The translations under genes and the position numbers were made by a program. Below, piece after piece: positions 1 through 7,897 of a DNA stretch of 64,000 nucleotides. The first letter of the stretch is position 1, and the number at the start of each line of letters is the position of its first letter. The DNA is from Gammaproteobacteria bacterium (GTDB lineage Bacteria > Pseudomonadota > Gammaproteobacteria > SZUA-229): the NCBI GenBank assembly GCA_029882395.1, contig JAOUKT010000007.1:1-64000 (forward strand), given 5' to 3'. The notes beneath the pieces were generated by a model that had not been told where the DNA came from, did not search any database, and worked only from the letters and a program-made list of their open reading frames with translations.

Positions 1-33
1 TAAGTATATTATTGCAAGACGTATGCCAAATTT

Positions 34-138
34 AGAAGTTGAAAGTTGAAAGTTGAAAGTTGAAAGTTGAAAGTTGAAAGTTGAAAGTTGAAAGTTGAAA
101 GTTGAAAGTTGAAAGTTAGAAGTTAGAAGTTGGAAGTT
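34..138. repeat. Heptanucleotide tandem repeat (GAAAGTT)n
   Basis: Eleven exact head-to-tail copies of GAAAGTT run from 41 to 117. One degenerate unit precedes them (AGAAGTT, 34-40) and three follow (118-138), so about 15 units share the 7-base period. The array lies 3' of flgH in non-coding DNA. Seven-base short tandem repeats of this kind are known from cyanobacteria and large sulfur bacteria; a role here is unknown. It is the sort of tract that changes copy number by slippage. Confidence 0.95.
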
Positions 139-151
139 GGAATTCTAAAAC

Positions 152-190
152 CTCAAGTCGACAATCAATAGACTTGATTGTCGACTTAAG
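152..190. repeat. Long perfect palindrome (stem-loop) 3' of flgH
   Basis: AAGTCGACAATCAA (155-168) and its exact complement (174-187) form a 14-bp stem with a 5-nt loop, and two more pairs are possible beyond a mismatch. On the flgH strand the stem is followed by GAGGTTTTAG, a poor U-tract, so it would be a weak terminator at best. It could also be a protein-binding dyad or the remnant of a mobile repeat. Confidence 0.85.
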
Positions 191-204
191 ACTTAAGACT
201 TAAG
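184..204. repeat. Three tandem ACTTAAG heptamers
   Basis: Three exact copies of ACTTAAG (184-190, 191-197, 198-204) begin inside the right arm of the 155-187 palindrome and end 10 bases before the flgH stop codon. The 7-base period matches the GAAAGTT array nearby. Confidence 0.9.
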
Positions 205-213
205 CATCATGAT

Positions 214-894
214 TTAAAACGGCCACCATTTACTATTAAAGAATTGCGACAGCCAGCCTTGCTCATTGCTTTCATGCACAAAACCTTCGCCGCTATAAGC
301 AATTTGTGCATCGGCAATCCGGTTTGACAATATTGTATTATCGGCTCTGACATCTTGTGGTCGCACAACACCTTTGATGCGAACATATTCATCACCCTGA
401 TTCAGGGTTAGCCATTTTTCACCATGCACGACCAGGTTATTGTTTGATAACACATCAATCACGGTGACGGTAATATTTCCGGTTAAGCTGTTGCTTTGAC
501 TGCTATCCCCTTCACCGGAAAACTGTCTGTCTTGAGCTGTATTGGTGTTGAGTATTTCCGTACCATTATCGGTAATCAGATTGCCGAACAATGTCGGCGA
601 GGTCAGTGTATTGGCATCATTTTTCGAGGTTGCTGTTGAGGCAGTTTTACTTGCATTCGTACTCTCCTGTAACACAACGGTCAGCAGATCACCCACTCTG
701 TGAGGCCGGGGGTCTTCAAACAATAACATATTGCTCGGCTGATAAAGTGACGCACTTTTATAAACCGCCTGCGATGTGAGAACAGGTCTGACAACCGGTG
801 CAAACTCAGCCTTTTCTGTCGGCCTGATGGTCGTACAGCCATTACCGAGTAAAACAATGACGAATAATAATAGTTTATTTTTCACTTTAATCAC
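214..894 (-). CDS. flgH: Flagellar L-ring lipoprotein FlgH
   Basis: FlgH forms the L-ring of the flagellar basal body in the outer membrane, a bushing for the rod. The protein is 226 aa, the usual length. It starts with a lipoprotein signal peptide (MIKVKNKLLLFVIVLLGNGC) whose Cys at residue 20 should be lipidated. The FlgH core follows: LLFEDPRPHRVGDLLTV, the Ser/Thr-rich linker, ITVTVIDVLSNNNLVVHGEK and the AQIAYSGEGFV region near the C-terminus. It is the last gene visible in the leftward flgB-H series, five bases after flgG. flgI normally follows flgH directly, but the next 213 bases are repeats, so flgI is either farther left or elsewhere. Confidence 0.96.
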   Translation of the reverse strand: MIKVKNKLLLFVIVLLGNGCTTIRPTEKAEFAPVVRPVLTSQAVYKSASLYQPSNMLLFEDPRPHRVGDLLTVVLQESTNASKTASTATSKNDANTLTSPTLFGNLITDNGTEILNTNTAQDRQFSGEGDSSQSNSLTGNITVTVIDVLSNNNLVVHGEKWLTLNQGDEYVRIKGVVRPQDVRADNTILSNRIADAQIAYSGEGFVHESNEQGWLSQFFNSKWWPF

Positions 895-899
895 CGCTG

Positions 900-1685
900 T
901 TACAGATTATTATTAACGTACTGAAGCATGCCGTCTGCCGTCGAAATGACTTTTGAATTCATTTCATAGGAACGCTGGGTTTCAATCATGTTAACCAGCT
1001 CTTCAACCACGTTCACGTTTGAGGTTTCCAGCGAACCACTAAGGATAGAACCGATTCCATTCAAGCCCGGTGTGCCGACCTGGGGGGCACCACTGGCCGC
1101 TGTTTCTGAGTACAGATTTTCACCCGTTGCCTGTAAACCCGCCGGATTAATAAAATCAGCCAGCTGAATGTTGCCAATTTGAGTCGGTGCTGTTGCGCCG
1201 GGCAGGTTGACTTCAACCGTGCCATCCTGACTCACTGAAAAACTCTGAACACCCTGAGGAATATTAATCGCAGGCTGCACCAAATAGCCATTGGATGTCA
1301 CAACCTGTCCCTGAGCGTTGGTTTGAAAACTGCCGTCACGGCTATAACCCAGGTTGCCGTCAGGTCTTAGTATCTGGAAAAAACCACGGCCATTTATTGC
1401 CATATCCAGTGCGTTTCCTGTTTGCACGATGTTGCCCTGGCTGTGCATTTTTTCCGTGGCGACCAGACGCACTCCCGTACCCACGGCCAGACCTGACGGC
1501 AGCTGCGTATCCTGTGAGGTTTGCCCGCCTGACTGACGCAGGTTCTGGTACATCAAATCTTCAAAGATTGCGGCATCTTTTTTGAAACCATTGGTGCTTG
1601 AGTTCGCCAGGTTATTGGAAATAATTGATAAGCGGGTTTGCTGTGCATCCAGTCCGGTTTTTGCTACCCATAATGTTTGATTCAT
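900..1685 (-). CDS. flgG: Flagellar distal rod protein FlgG
   Basis: FlgG builds the distal rod of the flagellar basal body, running through the P and L rings. The 261-aa length is typical. The N-terminal rod motif (LDAQQTRLSIISNNLANSST) and the C-terminal heptad region (SNVNVVEELVNMIETQRSYE, then TADGMLQYVNN) are the paired helices shared by axial proteins. The middle carries the FlgG-type MAINGRGFFQI and YSRDGSFQTNAQG motifs. It sits 22 bases after flgF and 5 bases before flgH, so the genes are surely cotranscribed. Confidence 0.97.
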   Translation of the reverse strand: MNQTLWVAKTGLDAQQTRLSIISNNLANSSTNGFKKDAAIFEDLMYQNLRQSGGQTSQDTQLPSGLAVGTGVRLVATEKMHSQGNIVQTGNALDMAINGRGFFQILRPDGNLGYSRDGSFQTNAQGQVVTSNGYLVQPAINIPQGVQSFSVSQDGTVEVNLPGATAPTQIGNIQLADFINPAGLQATGENLYSETAASGAPQVGTPGLNGIGSILSGSLETSNVNVVEELVNMIETQRSYEMNSKVISTADGMLQYVNNNL

Positions 1686-1707
1686 GACTCAGACCTCTTA
1701 AGACTGT

Positions 1708-2451
1708 TTATTTAGTTCGCATTAACTTGGTTGATGACTCGTCGGTTTCTTCAGCCACTTTCATCATTTTTACCTGTATCTCAAACTGCCGGGTGTTGTT
1801 GAGCATACTGACTAATTCACTCACTGCGTTGACGTTACTCGACTCCAGTGTTCCGGAAACCAGCCTGACCGATGCATCCGGCTCAGCTATATCCTGCCCC
1901 TGAATTCGCAGCAAACCGTCATTGCCTTTAACCAGCTGCGATAATTCGGGCTTGACCATTTTAATCCGGTCAACAATCGTCACCGCTTCGGCTGACTGGC
2001 CTCGTGCAATAATGCTGATAGAGCCATCACTACCGATATCCAGTTTCTGATAAGGCGGCACAGAGATCGGCCCTCCTTCACCTATTACTTGCAGGCCAGT
2101 TCCTGTGGTTAAAAAACCATTGGGATCAACCCTAAAGTCACCTGCCCTGGTATAGGCTTCGGTGCCGTTAGGTGCCTGTACAGCAAATAAACCTTCTCCT
2201 TGTATTGCTGCATCCAGCTCACGCCCGGTACTGAGCATGGAACCGCTTTTAAAATCAATGCCGGCACGATAATGCTGATTGTAAACACGCGAATCAAAAC
2301 TACCGTTGCCTTTTAGCGCCAGACTTTTATAAGCATCCAGATCAGCCTGAAAGCCGGTGGTGCTGACATTCGCCAGATTATGCGCAATGGTTTGTTGCGC
2401 ACGCAGGTTTTGTGAAGCGCCGGACATTGATATATAAAGTAAACGATCCAT
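1708..2451 (-). CDS. flgF: Flagellar proximal rod protein FlgF
   Basis: FlgF is a proximal rod component of the basal body. The 247-aa protein has the N-terminal axial motif (SGASQNLRAQQTIAHNLANV), the central AAIQGEGLFAV and YTRAGDFRVDPNG motifs, and the C-terminal LESSNVNAVSELVSMLNNTRQ helix. It lacks the signature details of FlgG and stands between flgE and flgG as in most proteobacteria. The spacing to flgE is 24 bases, which leaves little room for a separate promoter. Confidence 0.96.
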   Translation of the reverse strand: MDRLLYISMSGASQNLRAQQTIAHNLANVSTTGFQADLDAYKSLALKGNGSFDSRVYNQHYRAGIDFKSGSMLSTGRELDAAIQGEGLFAVQAPNGTEAYTRAGDFRVDPNGFLTTGTGLQVIGEGGPISVPPYQKLDIGSDGSISIIARGQSAEAVTIVDRIKMVKPELSQLVKGNDGLLRIQGQDIAEPDASVRLVSGTLESSNVNAVSELVSMLNNTRQFEIQVKMMKVAEETDESSTKLMRTK

Positions 2452-2475
2452 TTGCTGGTTCTCTCTATCTGCTCA

Positions 2476-4041
2476 TTAACGGATATTAATGATGGATTGC
2501 GTTACGGTATTAGCCGTTTCAATCGCCTTGGAGTTGGCCTGGAAATTACGCTGCGCTGTAATCAGTTTCACCAGCTGAGCCGTCAGATCGACATTCGACT
2601 GTTCCAGTGCGCCGTTATAAATCAGGCCATAAGTACCGGTGCCAGCCTGACCCGTGTTCGCCAGGCCCGAGTCGTTATTTTCAGTCCAGGTCGTATTGCC
2701 ATTCTGGGTCAGTCCCTGCGGGTTATCAAAAGCCGCTATAGCAATCTGGCCTAATGCCTGCTGCCGGCCATTACTGAAGTTGGCTCTGACCACGCCATCG
2801 CTGCCGATATCCAGTCCCACTAACTGTCCGGTTGAAAAACCATCCTGCTCGACATTTGCAACACCAAAGGGACCAAAAACCTGTTGCGTCGAGGCCGAAT
2901 TATTAATACCGAAATCAAACGTCAGATCCAGCGGCGCCGAGCCGTTGATTAAGGATAAATCATAGGAATCGTAGACAATTTCACCATTGGTGGTTGAATT
3001 GGTTAAATCCAGATTACCGTTCTGGTCAAAATCGAGAATTTCCGTACCGGCTGTTGATGTCAGCAATACACCATCGAGTGTGGTTCTTACTTCCCAGGTA
3101 TTATTGATATCATCTGTCTGAATAAAATAGGAGCGCGCGATATGTGTGCTGCCCTGAGAATCATAGACGGTAACAGACGTTGAATAGTTATACTGATTAG
3201 GGTCAGTTGGATCAAACTCCTGCACCGATAAAGCCACCGCATTCGCCACATCCGCAATCGCCTGAGTAACAGCAAGCGGATCCGGTGCTGGTGTCAGTGC
3301 ATATAATGCCGCGGTGTTATTGGCTGCATTTGTAATCGCTGCAATCACATCGGTATCCGCACCAGGGCCGATGGCTGCAATCGCATCGGCTGCGGCCGAT
3401 GCTGCGGCCGCAGCAGGATCATCAAGCGGGAAAGGATCAGCGGTTAACGCCGCGGCCGCGCCGGATGCCACGGCAAAGGGCTCATCGGTGATATAAAAAT
3501 TGGGTAAAATTGTATTAATGTCTGACGGCAAATTCATATTCAAATTCACCGTGGTAGTTGGCTGCGGTGTGCTCACGCCATCCGGCACCTGAAGACTAAC
3601 GGTACTGTTGATACTGGTAGTCAGCGGATTGCCATCGGTATCCACCGGGTATGCCTGCAATGAATCACCATTACTGTTGACAATATAACCATCGGCGTTG
3701 AGCTGAAAAGCACCTGCCCGTGTAAACAGTGAAGCGGAAGCCTGACCGGCTGTAATTTCAGGTGAAAGGATAAAAAAGCCTTCGCCACTAATCGCCAGAT
3801 CGAGTGAGTTCTGAGTGAATTCAAGATTACCCTGAGCAAACTGCTGAGTCACAGACGAGAGCAAAACACCTGAGCCAATCGCGTTATCGGCATTTCCCAA
3901 TGTCGAGGTTGCAAAAATATCCACAAACTCGGCACGCGAACCCTTAAAACCAGTTGTTCCTACGTTAGCAATGTTATTACTTGTCACTGATAACTCAGAA
4001 GAAGCGGCATTTAGACCACTTAACGAAATATTAAACGACAT
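2476..4041 (-). CDS. flgE: Flagellar hook protein FlgE with Ala-rich insertion
   Basis: FlgE polymerises into the hook, the universal joint between rod and filament. At 521 aa it is about 100 residues longer than the enterobacterial protein. The N-terminal axial helix (SLSGLNAASSELSVTSNNIA), DLAISGEGFF, the SVTVYDSQGSTH domain and the C-terminal YNGALEQSNVDLTAQLVKLI motif are all present. The extra length is an alanine-rich segment at about residues 187-273, with runs such as DPAAAAASAAADAIAAIGPG, placed between the D1 and D2-like parts. That segment is encoded by GC-rich DNA holding two GCGGCCGC octamers, unlike the surrounding sequence. The reading frame is intact on both sides, so this is a real part of the protein. 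Confidence 0.96.
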   Translation of the reverse strand: MSFNISLSGLNAASSELSVTSNNIANVGTTGFKGSRAEFVDIFATSTLGNADNAIGSGVLLSSVTQQFAQGNLEFTQNSLDLAISGEGFFILSPEITAGQASASLFTRAGAFQLNADGYIVNSNGDSLQAYPVDTDGNPLTTSINSTVSLQVPDGVSTPQPTTTVNLNMNLPSDINTILPNFYITDEPFAVASGAAAALTADPFPLDDPAAAAASAAADAIAAIGPGADTDVIAAITNAANNTAALYALTPAPDPLAVTQAIADVANAVALSVQEFDPTDPNQYNYSTSVTVYDSQGSTHIARSYFIQTDDINNTWEVRTTLDGVLLTSTAGTEILDFDQNGNLDLTNSTTNGEIVYDSYDLSLINGSAPLDLTFDFGINNSASTQQVFGPFGVANVEQDGFSTGQLVGLDIGSDGVVRANFSNGRQQALGQIAIAAFDNPQGLTQNGNTTWTENNDSGLANTGQAGTGTYGLIYNGALEQSNVDLTAQLVKLITAQRNFQANSKAIETANTVTQSIINIR

Positions 4042-4058
4042 AATCTATCTCCAGAATC

Positions 4059-4730
4059 TTAAAGAATTTTACTGATGCTGCTAAAAGGCACTTGTCCCAG
4101 ACCCTGAACATCAACCTGCAGTTCTTCGCCGACATTTCCTAATGCCAGACTATTAACATTGCCATATAACAATGTCGGTGCAATTGTTGTTTGACCGTTT
4201 TGAATCACTTCTACTTCCATCCTGTACTGCCCCATTGGGGCCTGATCACCGTTAAAGAGCGAGCCATCCCAGGCAAAAACAGTGGTACCTGAAAGCTGTT
4301 CTCCTAAATCCATCCTGCTAACTAAAGAGCCGGCGCTGTTATAAACATTGACAGCCACGTTTGATGCAGGGGAATCAAGCTCAACACCACCCTGAACAAG
4401 ACCGGATGAATTTAACTGCCCGACATTTGTTTCAACCAGCACTCCCCGACCAATCATATTGGCTGCTTGTAGCGCCTGATTCGATTGCATATCTTCCGAG
4501 AAGGAGACAAAAGAGTTTTTCAATTCCTCGATACCGTTCACGGTTCCAAACTGCGCGATCTGTGAAAGAAACTCACCGTTATCCATCGGTTCAAAAGGAT
4601 CCTGGTTTTGCATCTGCGCGGTCATTAATTTCAGAAATGAATCCTGACCCAGCTGTGAATCACCAGTGCTAGCTGTAGTGGCTGCTGATGTGTTGCTTTG
4701 AAGCTGTGTAATACTGCCTATTGCACTCAT
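4059..4730 (-). CDS. flgD: Flagellar hook cap/assembly protein FlgD
   Basis: FlgD caps the growing hook and permits FlgE assembly. The N-terminal region shows the family motif (LGQDSFLKLMTAQMQNQDP, then NGEFLSQIAQFGTVNGI), and the C-terminal half has the FlgD Ig/tudor-type domain with the FAWDG and GQYRMEVE motifs. I chose the ATG at 4728-4730 (MSAIGS, 223 aa). It lies 4 bases after the flgC stop with GAGGA about 7 bases upstream. The longer frame would need a TTG at 4746-4748 inside flgC. flgE follows after 17 bases. Confidence 0.95.
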   Translation of the reverse strand: MSAIGSITQLQSNTSAATTASTGDSQLGQDSFLKLMTAQMQNQDPFEPMDNGEFLSQIAQFGTVNGIEELKNSFVSFSEDMQSNQALQAANMIGRGVLVETNVGQLNSSGLVQGGVELDSPASNVAVNVYNSAGSLVSRMDLGEQLSGTTVFAWDGSLFNGDQAPMGQYRMEVEVIQNGQTTIAPTLLYGNVNSLALGNVGEELQVDVQGLGQVPFSSISKIL

Positions 4731-4734
4731 ATTT

Positions 4735-5148
4735 TTATCCTCGACCAAGTTGCAGGGTGCGTAGTAAAAGTTCTTTTGATGTATTCATCATTTCTGTATT
4801 ATTTTGATAACTTCTTGATGCTGACATCATGTTGGTCATTTCTTCTACCGCATTCACATTTGAACCAAAGACATAACCTTGTTCATTAGCCAAAGGATGG
4901 TTTGGCATATAATTCATCGGTACCGTGGCATCACTTTCAACAATCTGTGTAACCCTTACTTTAGAACCGTCTTCATTATTCAAATCATTTAACACGGTTT
5001 GAAATACCGGCTGTCGAGACCGATAGGCACCCTCTTCTGTTGTTGAATAGGTTTGTGCATTGGCCAGATTACTGGAAACCGTATTGAGTCTGAGCATTTG
5101 AGCACTCATGCCACTTCCGGCTATATCAAAAACTTTAAACAATGACAT
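4735..5148 (-). CDS. flgC: Flagellar proximal rod protein FlgC
   Basis: FlgC is a proximal rod subunit. The 137-aa length is typical. The N-terminus (FDIAGSGMSAQMLRLNTVSS) carries the SGMSAQ rod signature and the C-terminus has GSNVNAVEEMTNMMSASRSY, both hallmarks of FlgC. It begins 11 bases after flgB ends and its stop codon lies 4 bases before the flgD start. Confidence 0.97.
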   Translation of the reverse strand: MSLFKVFDIAGSGMSAQMLRLNTVSSNLANAQTYSTTEEGAYRSRQPVFQTVLNDLNNEDGSKVRVTQIVESDATVPMNYMPNHPLANEQGYVFGSNVNAVEEMTNMMSASRSYQNNTEMMNTSKELLLRTLQLGRG

Positions 5149-5159
5149 TGATAGACTCC

Positions 5160-5549
5160 TTATTCGCCTCTAAAGGCCGCTGTCAGGCCAGAAAATTTTC
5201 TCGATAAAAAACTCACCGTCGATTGATAACGAACAGAATTATCAGCCACTGCGGCTTTTTCTTGTTGGATATCTACAGTATTACCGTCAACTGAAGGCTG
5301 TTCAGCGACACGGTATTGTTCATAAGGTGGTGACTGAGGCATAACATCTATATGACTGGCATGCGTTCGGAAGACGCCTACTTGTTGCAGGTGTACTGAT
5401 TTCAGCGCGGCACGAAAATCAATTTCTTTGGCTTTGTATCCGGGCGTGTCTGCATTGACAACATTTGTTGCCAGCACTTGTGTTCGTTGCTGACGAACAT
5501 TTAATGCCTGCACGTGGATTCCCAGTGCTTTATCAAAATTGATTGTCAT
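5160..5549 (-). CDS. flgB: Flagellar proximal rod protein FlgB
   Basis: FlgB is the first proximal rod subunit built on the MS ring. The 129-aa protein has the N-terminal motif LNVRQQRTQVLATNVVNADT followed by PGYKAKEIDF, and the C-terminal NTVDIQQEKAAVADNSVRYQ helix. Its ATG is preceded by a GAGGAAA ribosome-binding site. It is the first gene of the flgBCDEFGH series and has a -24/-12 promoter upstream (5575-5592). Confidence 0.97.
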   Translation of the reverse strand: MTINFDKALGIHVQALNVRQQRTQVLATNVVNADTPGYKAKEIDFRAALKSVHLQQVGVFRTHASHIDVMPQSPPYEQYRVAEQPSVDGNTVDIQQEKAAVADNSVRYQSTVSFLSRKFSGLTAAFRGE

Positions 5550-5574
5550 AGTATTTTCCTCATGCCGAATGAAT

Positions 5575-5592
5575 AAGCAAAGGCTATGCCAA
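5575..5592 (-). promoter_or_regulatory. Sigma-54 promoter of flgB operon
   Basis: Read on the minus strand the sequence is TTGGCATAGCCTTTGCTT. The invariant GG and GC are separated by exactly 10 bases, as in the consensus TGGCAC-N5-TTGCW. Transcription should start near 5566, about 17 bases ahead of the flgB ATG. In Pseudomonas and Vibrio this operon is driven by RpoN with a FleR/FlrC-type activator. Confidence 0.75.
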
Positions 5593-5670
5593 TTAGTTTG
5601 AATTGAATTAAATCAATGACTTAGAGCAGACTGCTGGAGAAAGAGAAAAGCTTGATATGAGATTATGAGA

Positions 5671-5695
5671 GCAGGCGGCAAAGATTGCCGCCTGC
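5671..5695. other. 11-bp perfect stem-loop between cheR and flgB
   Basis: GCAGGCGGCAA (5671-5681) pairs perfectly with TTGCCGCCTGC (5685-5695) across a 3-nt loop. It lies just after the cheR stop and upstream of the flgB promoter. Neither side has a T-tract, so it is either a weak or Rho-assisted terminator for cheR, an mRNA 3'-end stabiliser, or a REP-like element. Confidence 0.7.
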
Positions 5696-5714
5696 CGGCA
5701 AAGCAGGATAAAAA

Positions 5715-6548
5715 CTATGGTTTCAACTGATAAACAGCACCTTTAGGCGTTCTTATCATATTAAAGCTGTCTGAATACTGGACGATTGACTCTGATGAGC
5801 CCAGAAACAGGTAACCGCCGGGGTTTAGCATAGAGGCGAGCCGGCTAAGAATATCTTTTTTTAACTCTGCGGAAAAATAGATCAGCACATTTCGGCAGAA
5901 AATGACGTCAAATTTGCCTAATGAGGCATAGCTTTGCATCAGGTTATGTTCTCGGAAAGTCACTCTTGAACGAATATCCGTATTCACCTGCCAATAATTG
6001 CCTTGTTGTGTGAAATAGCGCTGTTTACGCTCCTCAGACAAGCCTCTGGCCAGCGCCATTGATTCGTACTTTGCCTCTCTTGCACTATTTAAAATGGGCT
6101 GGTCGATATCAATGCCCACAATTTGAAACTGCATATTGGCGCCAAAATTCTTTTTCATGAATTCATCGGCAATGATACTGATTGAATAGGGTTCTTGGCC
6201 GGATGAGCAGGCAGCGGACAGGATCTTTATCTGGGTTTTTTTCTGGTTTTTATATTCAGTAAAAATGGTTTCCGGCAGTATTTCAAAGGGGTAGCCGTCC
6301 CTGAACCACAACGTCTCATTGGTGGTCATGGCTTCAATCACTTGGTTCTTCAGCGGATTCATACCCACAGCACTGTCGATTCTTGCCACCAGTTCAGTCA
6401 AAGACGGGATATCTTGCTCACGCATTAGCTTGGATAAACGACTGTTCACCAGGTAATGTTTGTTTTCCCCCAGCACGATTCCACAGGCATTTTCTAAAAA
6501 AGCTTGAAATAGCTGGTATTCTTCTTGGTTATATTGTGATGCAGTCAA
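5715..6548 (-). CDS. cheR: Chemotaxis protein methyltransferase CheR
   Basis: CheR transfers methyl groups from S-adenosylmethionine to glutamates of chemoreceptors, setting adaptation. The 277-aa protein has the all-helical N-terminal domain with TTNETLWFRDGYPFE (usually TTNxTxFFR), the SAM-binding motif LSAACSSGQEPYS and the catalytic-domain motif FDVIFCRNVLIYF. The C-terminus has GGYLFLGSSES. Translation appears to start at a TTG (6546-6548), as no ATG lies near the conserved N-terminus. It follows cheV by about 100 bases, the arrangement seen in Pseudomonas. Confidence 0.96.
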   Translation of the reverse strand: MTASQYNQEEYQLFQAFLENACGIVLGENKHYLVNSRLSKLMREQDIPSLTELVARIDSAVGMNPLKNQVIEAMTTNETLWFRDGYPFEILPETIFTEYKNQKKTQIKILSAACSSGQEPYSISIIADEFMKKNFGANMQFQIVGIDIDQPILNSAREAKYESMALARGLSEERKQRYFTQQGNYWQVNTDIRSRVTFREHNLMQSYASLGKFDVIFCRNVLIYFSAELKKDILSRLASMLNPGGYLFLGSSESIVQYSDSFNMIRTPKGAVYQLKP

Positions 6549-6651
6549 GTAATTACCGGTTACATTTGATGTGAAATTATCGAGAGCACAGAATAATCTG
6601 TATTACATATCAGGACAAGCGGCAAGTTAATAAACTTTTGCACATGTATTG

Positions 6652-7584
6652 TCACTGGCCATGTTTCTTGACGATGCTGAGTATCGTGGTTGCCAGCTCG
6701 TCCGGGTTAAACTTAGGTACAAAGTTATCCGCCCCTACCTTTTCAACCATTGACTTGTTGAAAACGCCACTGAGTGAGGTATGCAGCAGTACATATAACT
6801 TCTCCAGCTTAGGATTGCTCCTGATTTCGGTGGTTAAGGTATAACCGTCCATGCGTGGCATTTCTATATCCGATATCACCAAACCTATACGCTGTTCTAT
6901 AGGCATATCATCATTTGCCCACTCTTTTAAAATATCCAGTGCTTCCTGGCCATCATTAGCCAGCGTACAATCTATACCTACTTTTGTCAGCAGGCGTTTA
7001 ATCTGGTTTCTGGCCACTGATGAGTCGTCAACAACCAACGCATGCATCTGCTCTACCGCCTCAGTCTGCTCGGCCTGATCTAAAATTCCCGTATCGACTT
7101 CTTCACTCACCCCCATTATTTCTGCAAAAACCTTTTCGACATCAATAATTTCAACCATTTCATCCGCAACATGGGTCACGGCTGTGAGATAGGAGTTTTT
7201 GCCGCTGGCTTTCGGGGGCGGTAGAATATCTGACCAGTTAACATTAACAATGCGGTCGACACCGTTGACCAAAAAACCTTGTGTATGACGATTGTACTCA
7301 GTAATAATCACAAAGGATTCGTCGCTATCAGGCAATGCACGGTGTTTAATCGCCATGCGTAAATCTATAATCGAGATTGTTTTACCCCGCAAATGCGCCA
7401 CACCTTTAATAACGGCATGAGCCTGGGGCATACTGTTTAGTACCGGGCAACGGATAACTTCTTGAACTTTGAAGACGTTTATTCCATATAACTGACGACC
7501 ACCAAGACGAAACATTAAAAGCTCAAGACGATTGCGGCCGGCCAATTGTGTTCGCATGTCGACCGAATCTAGCATTCCTGCCAT
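6652..7584 (-). CDS. cheV: Chemotaxis coupling protein CheV (CheW-REC)
   Basis: CheV couples chemoreceptors to the kinase CheA and is tuned by phosphorylation of its receiver domain. Residues about 18-165 form a CheW-like domain (LLMFRLGGRQLYGINVFKVQ, then VAHLRGKTISIIDL). Residues about 180-305 form a receiver domain with the acidic pair in ALVVDDSS and the phosphoacceptor aspartate in LVISDIEMPRMDG. The ATG has a GAGGTG ribosome-binding site. It is transcribed divergently from flgA and precedes cheR. Confidence 0.95.
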   Translation of the reverse strand: MAGMLDSVDMRTQLAGRNRLELLMFRLGGRQLYGINVFKVQEVIRCPVLNSMPQAHAVIKGVAHLRGKTISIIDLRMAIKHRALPDSDESFVIITEYNRHTQGFLVNGVDRIVNVNWSDILPPPKASGKNSYLTAVTHVADEMVEIIDVEKVFAEIMGVSEEVDTGILDQAEQTEAVEQMHALVVDDSSVARNQIKRLLTKVGIDCTLANDGQEALDILKEWANDDMPIEQRIGLVISDIEMPRMDGYTLTTEIRSNPKLEKLYVLLHTSLSGVFNKSMVEKVGADNFVPKFNPDELATTILSIVKKHGQ

Positions 7585-7655
7585 TTTTCACCTCTGTAAT
7601 ATTTAAATCCTAAACAACACACTATTTATAGTTGAAAAAAACGAGTCTGCTCACA

Positions 7656-7673
7656 ATTCAATGAGCATTGAAT
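7656..7673. promoter_or_regulatory. Dyad ATTCAAT-N4-ATTGAAT, possible activator site
   Basis: Two 7-base arms form a perfect inverted repeat around GAGC. Its distance from the flgA -24/-12 promoter suits a remote enhancer-binding site for a sigma-54 activator. It could equally control cheV, whose start codon is about 70 bases away. No experimental motif is matched with certainty. Confidence 0.35.
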
Positions 7674-7845
7674 ATGCTTTTTACAAAATGCCTACAATCA
7701 GTCAACTACTGCGTCAAAATAACGTCTAATTAGTGAGCAACTCTTCCAGCACATATAAGCCACTACACAAACAAAAAATATAATAGCTTAAATAACAGTC
7801 ACTTATAGCTTTATTCACTGTAAAGACCTGAACACATATTAAAGC

Positions 7846-7861
7846 TGGCCGGTTTTTTGCA
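7846..7861 (+). promoter_or_regulatory. Sigma-54 promoter of flgA
   Basis: TGGCCGGTTTTTTGCA matches the -24/-12 consensus, with GG and GC exactly 10 bases apart and TTGCA at the -12 element. The expected start is near 7872, giving a short leader before the flgA ATG at 7898. Confidence 0.75.
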
Positions 7862-7897
7862 TTATTTACGACAAATGACTCATTACAGATATCATCA

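Larger units (their letters stand above)
7585..7897. other. Divergent cheV/flgA intergenic region
   Basis: This 313-base spacer holds the flgA sigma-54 promoter (7846-7861) and an inverted repeat ATTCAAT-GAGC-ATTGAAT (7656-7673) about 170 bases upstream of it. It is otherwise A+T-rich with no credible open reading frame. I see no clear sigma-54 or sigma-28 promoter facing cheV. Confidence 0.7.

Noticed and set aside
34-204. CRISPR-like array
   Set aside because: The repeats are 7 bases long and contiguous, with no spacers, and no cas genes are present.
3314-3496. Ala-rich 60-codon open frame on the plus strand
   Set aside because: It is the shadow of the GC-rich Ala-coding insertion in flgE; GCN/NGC repeats leave several frames open.
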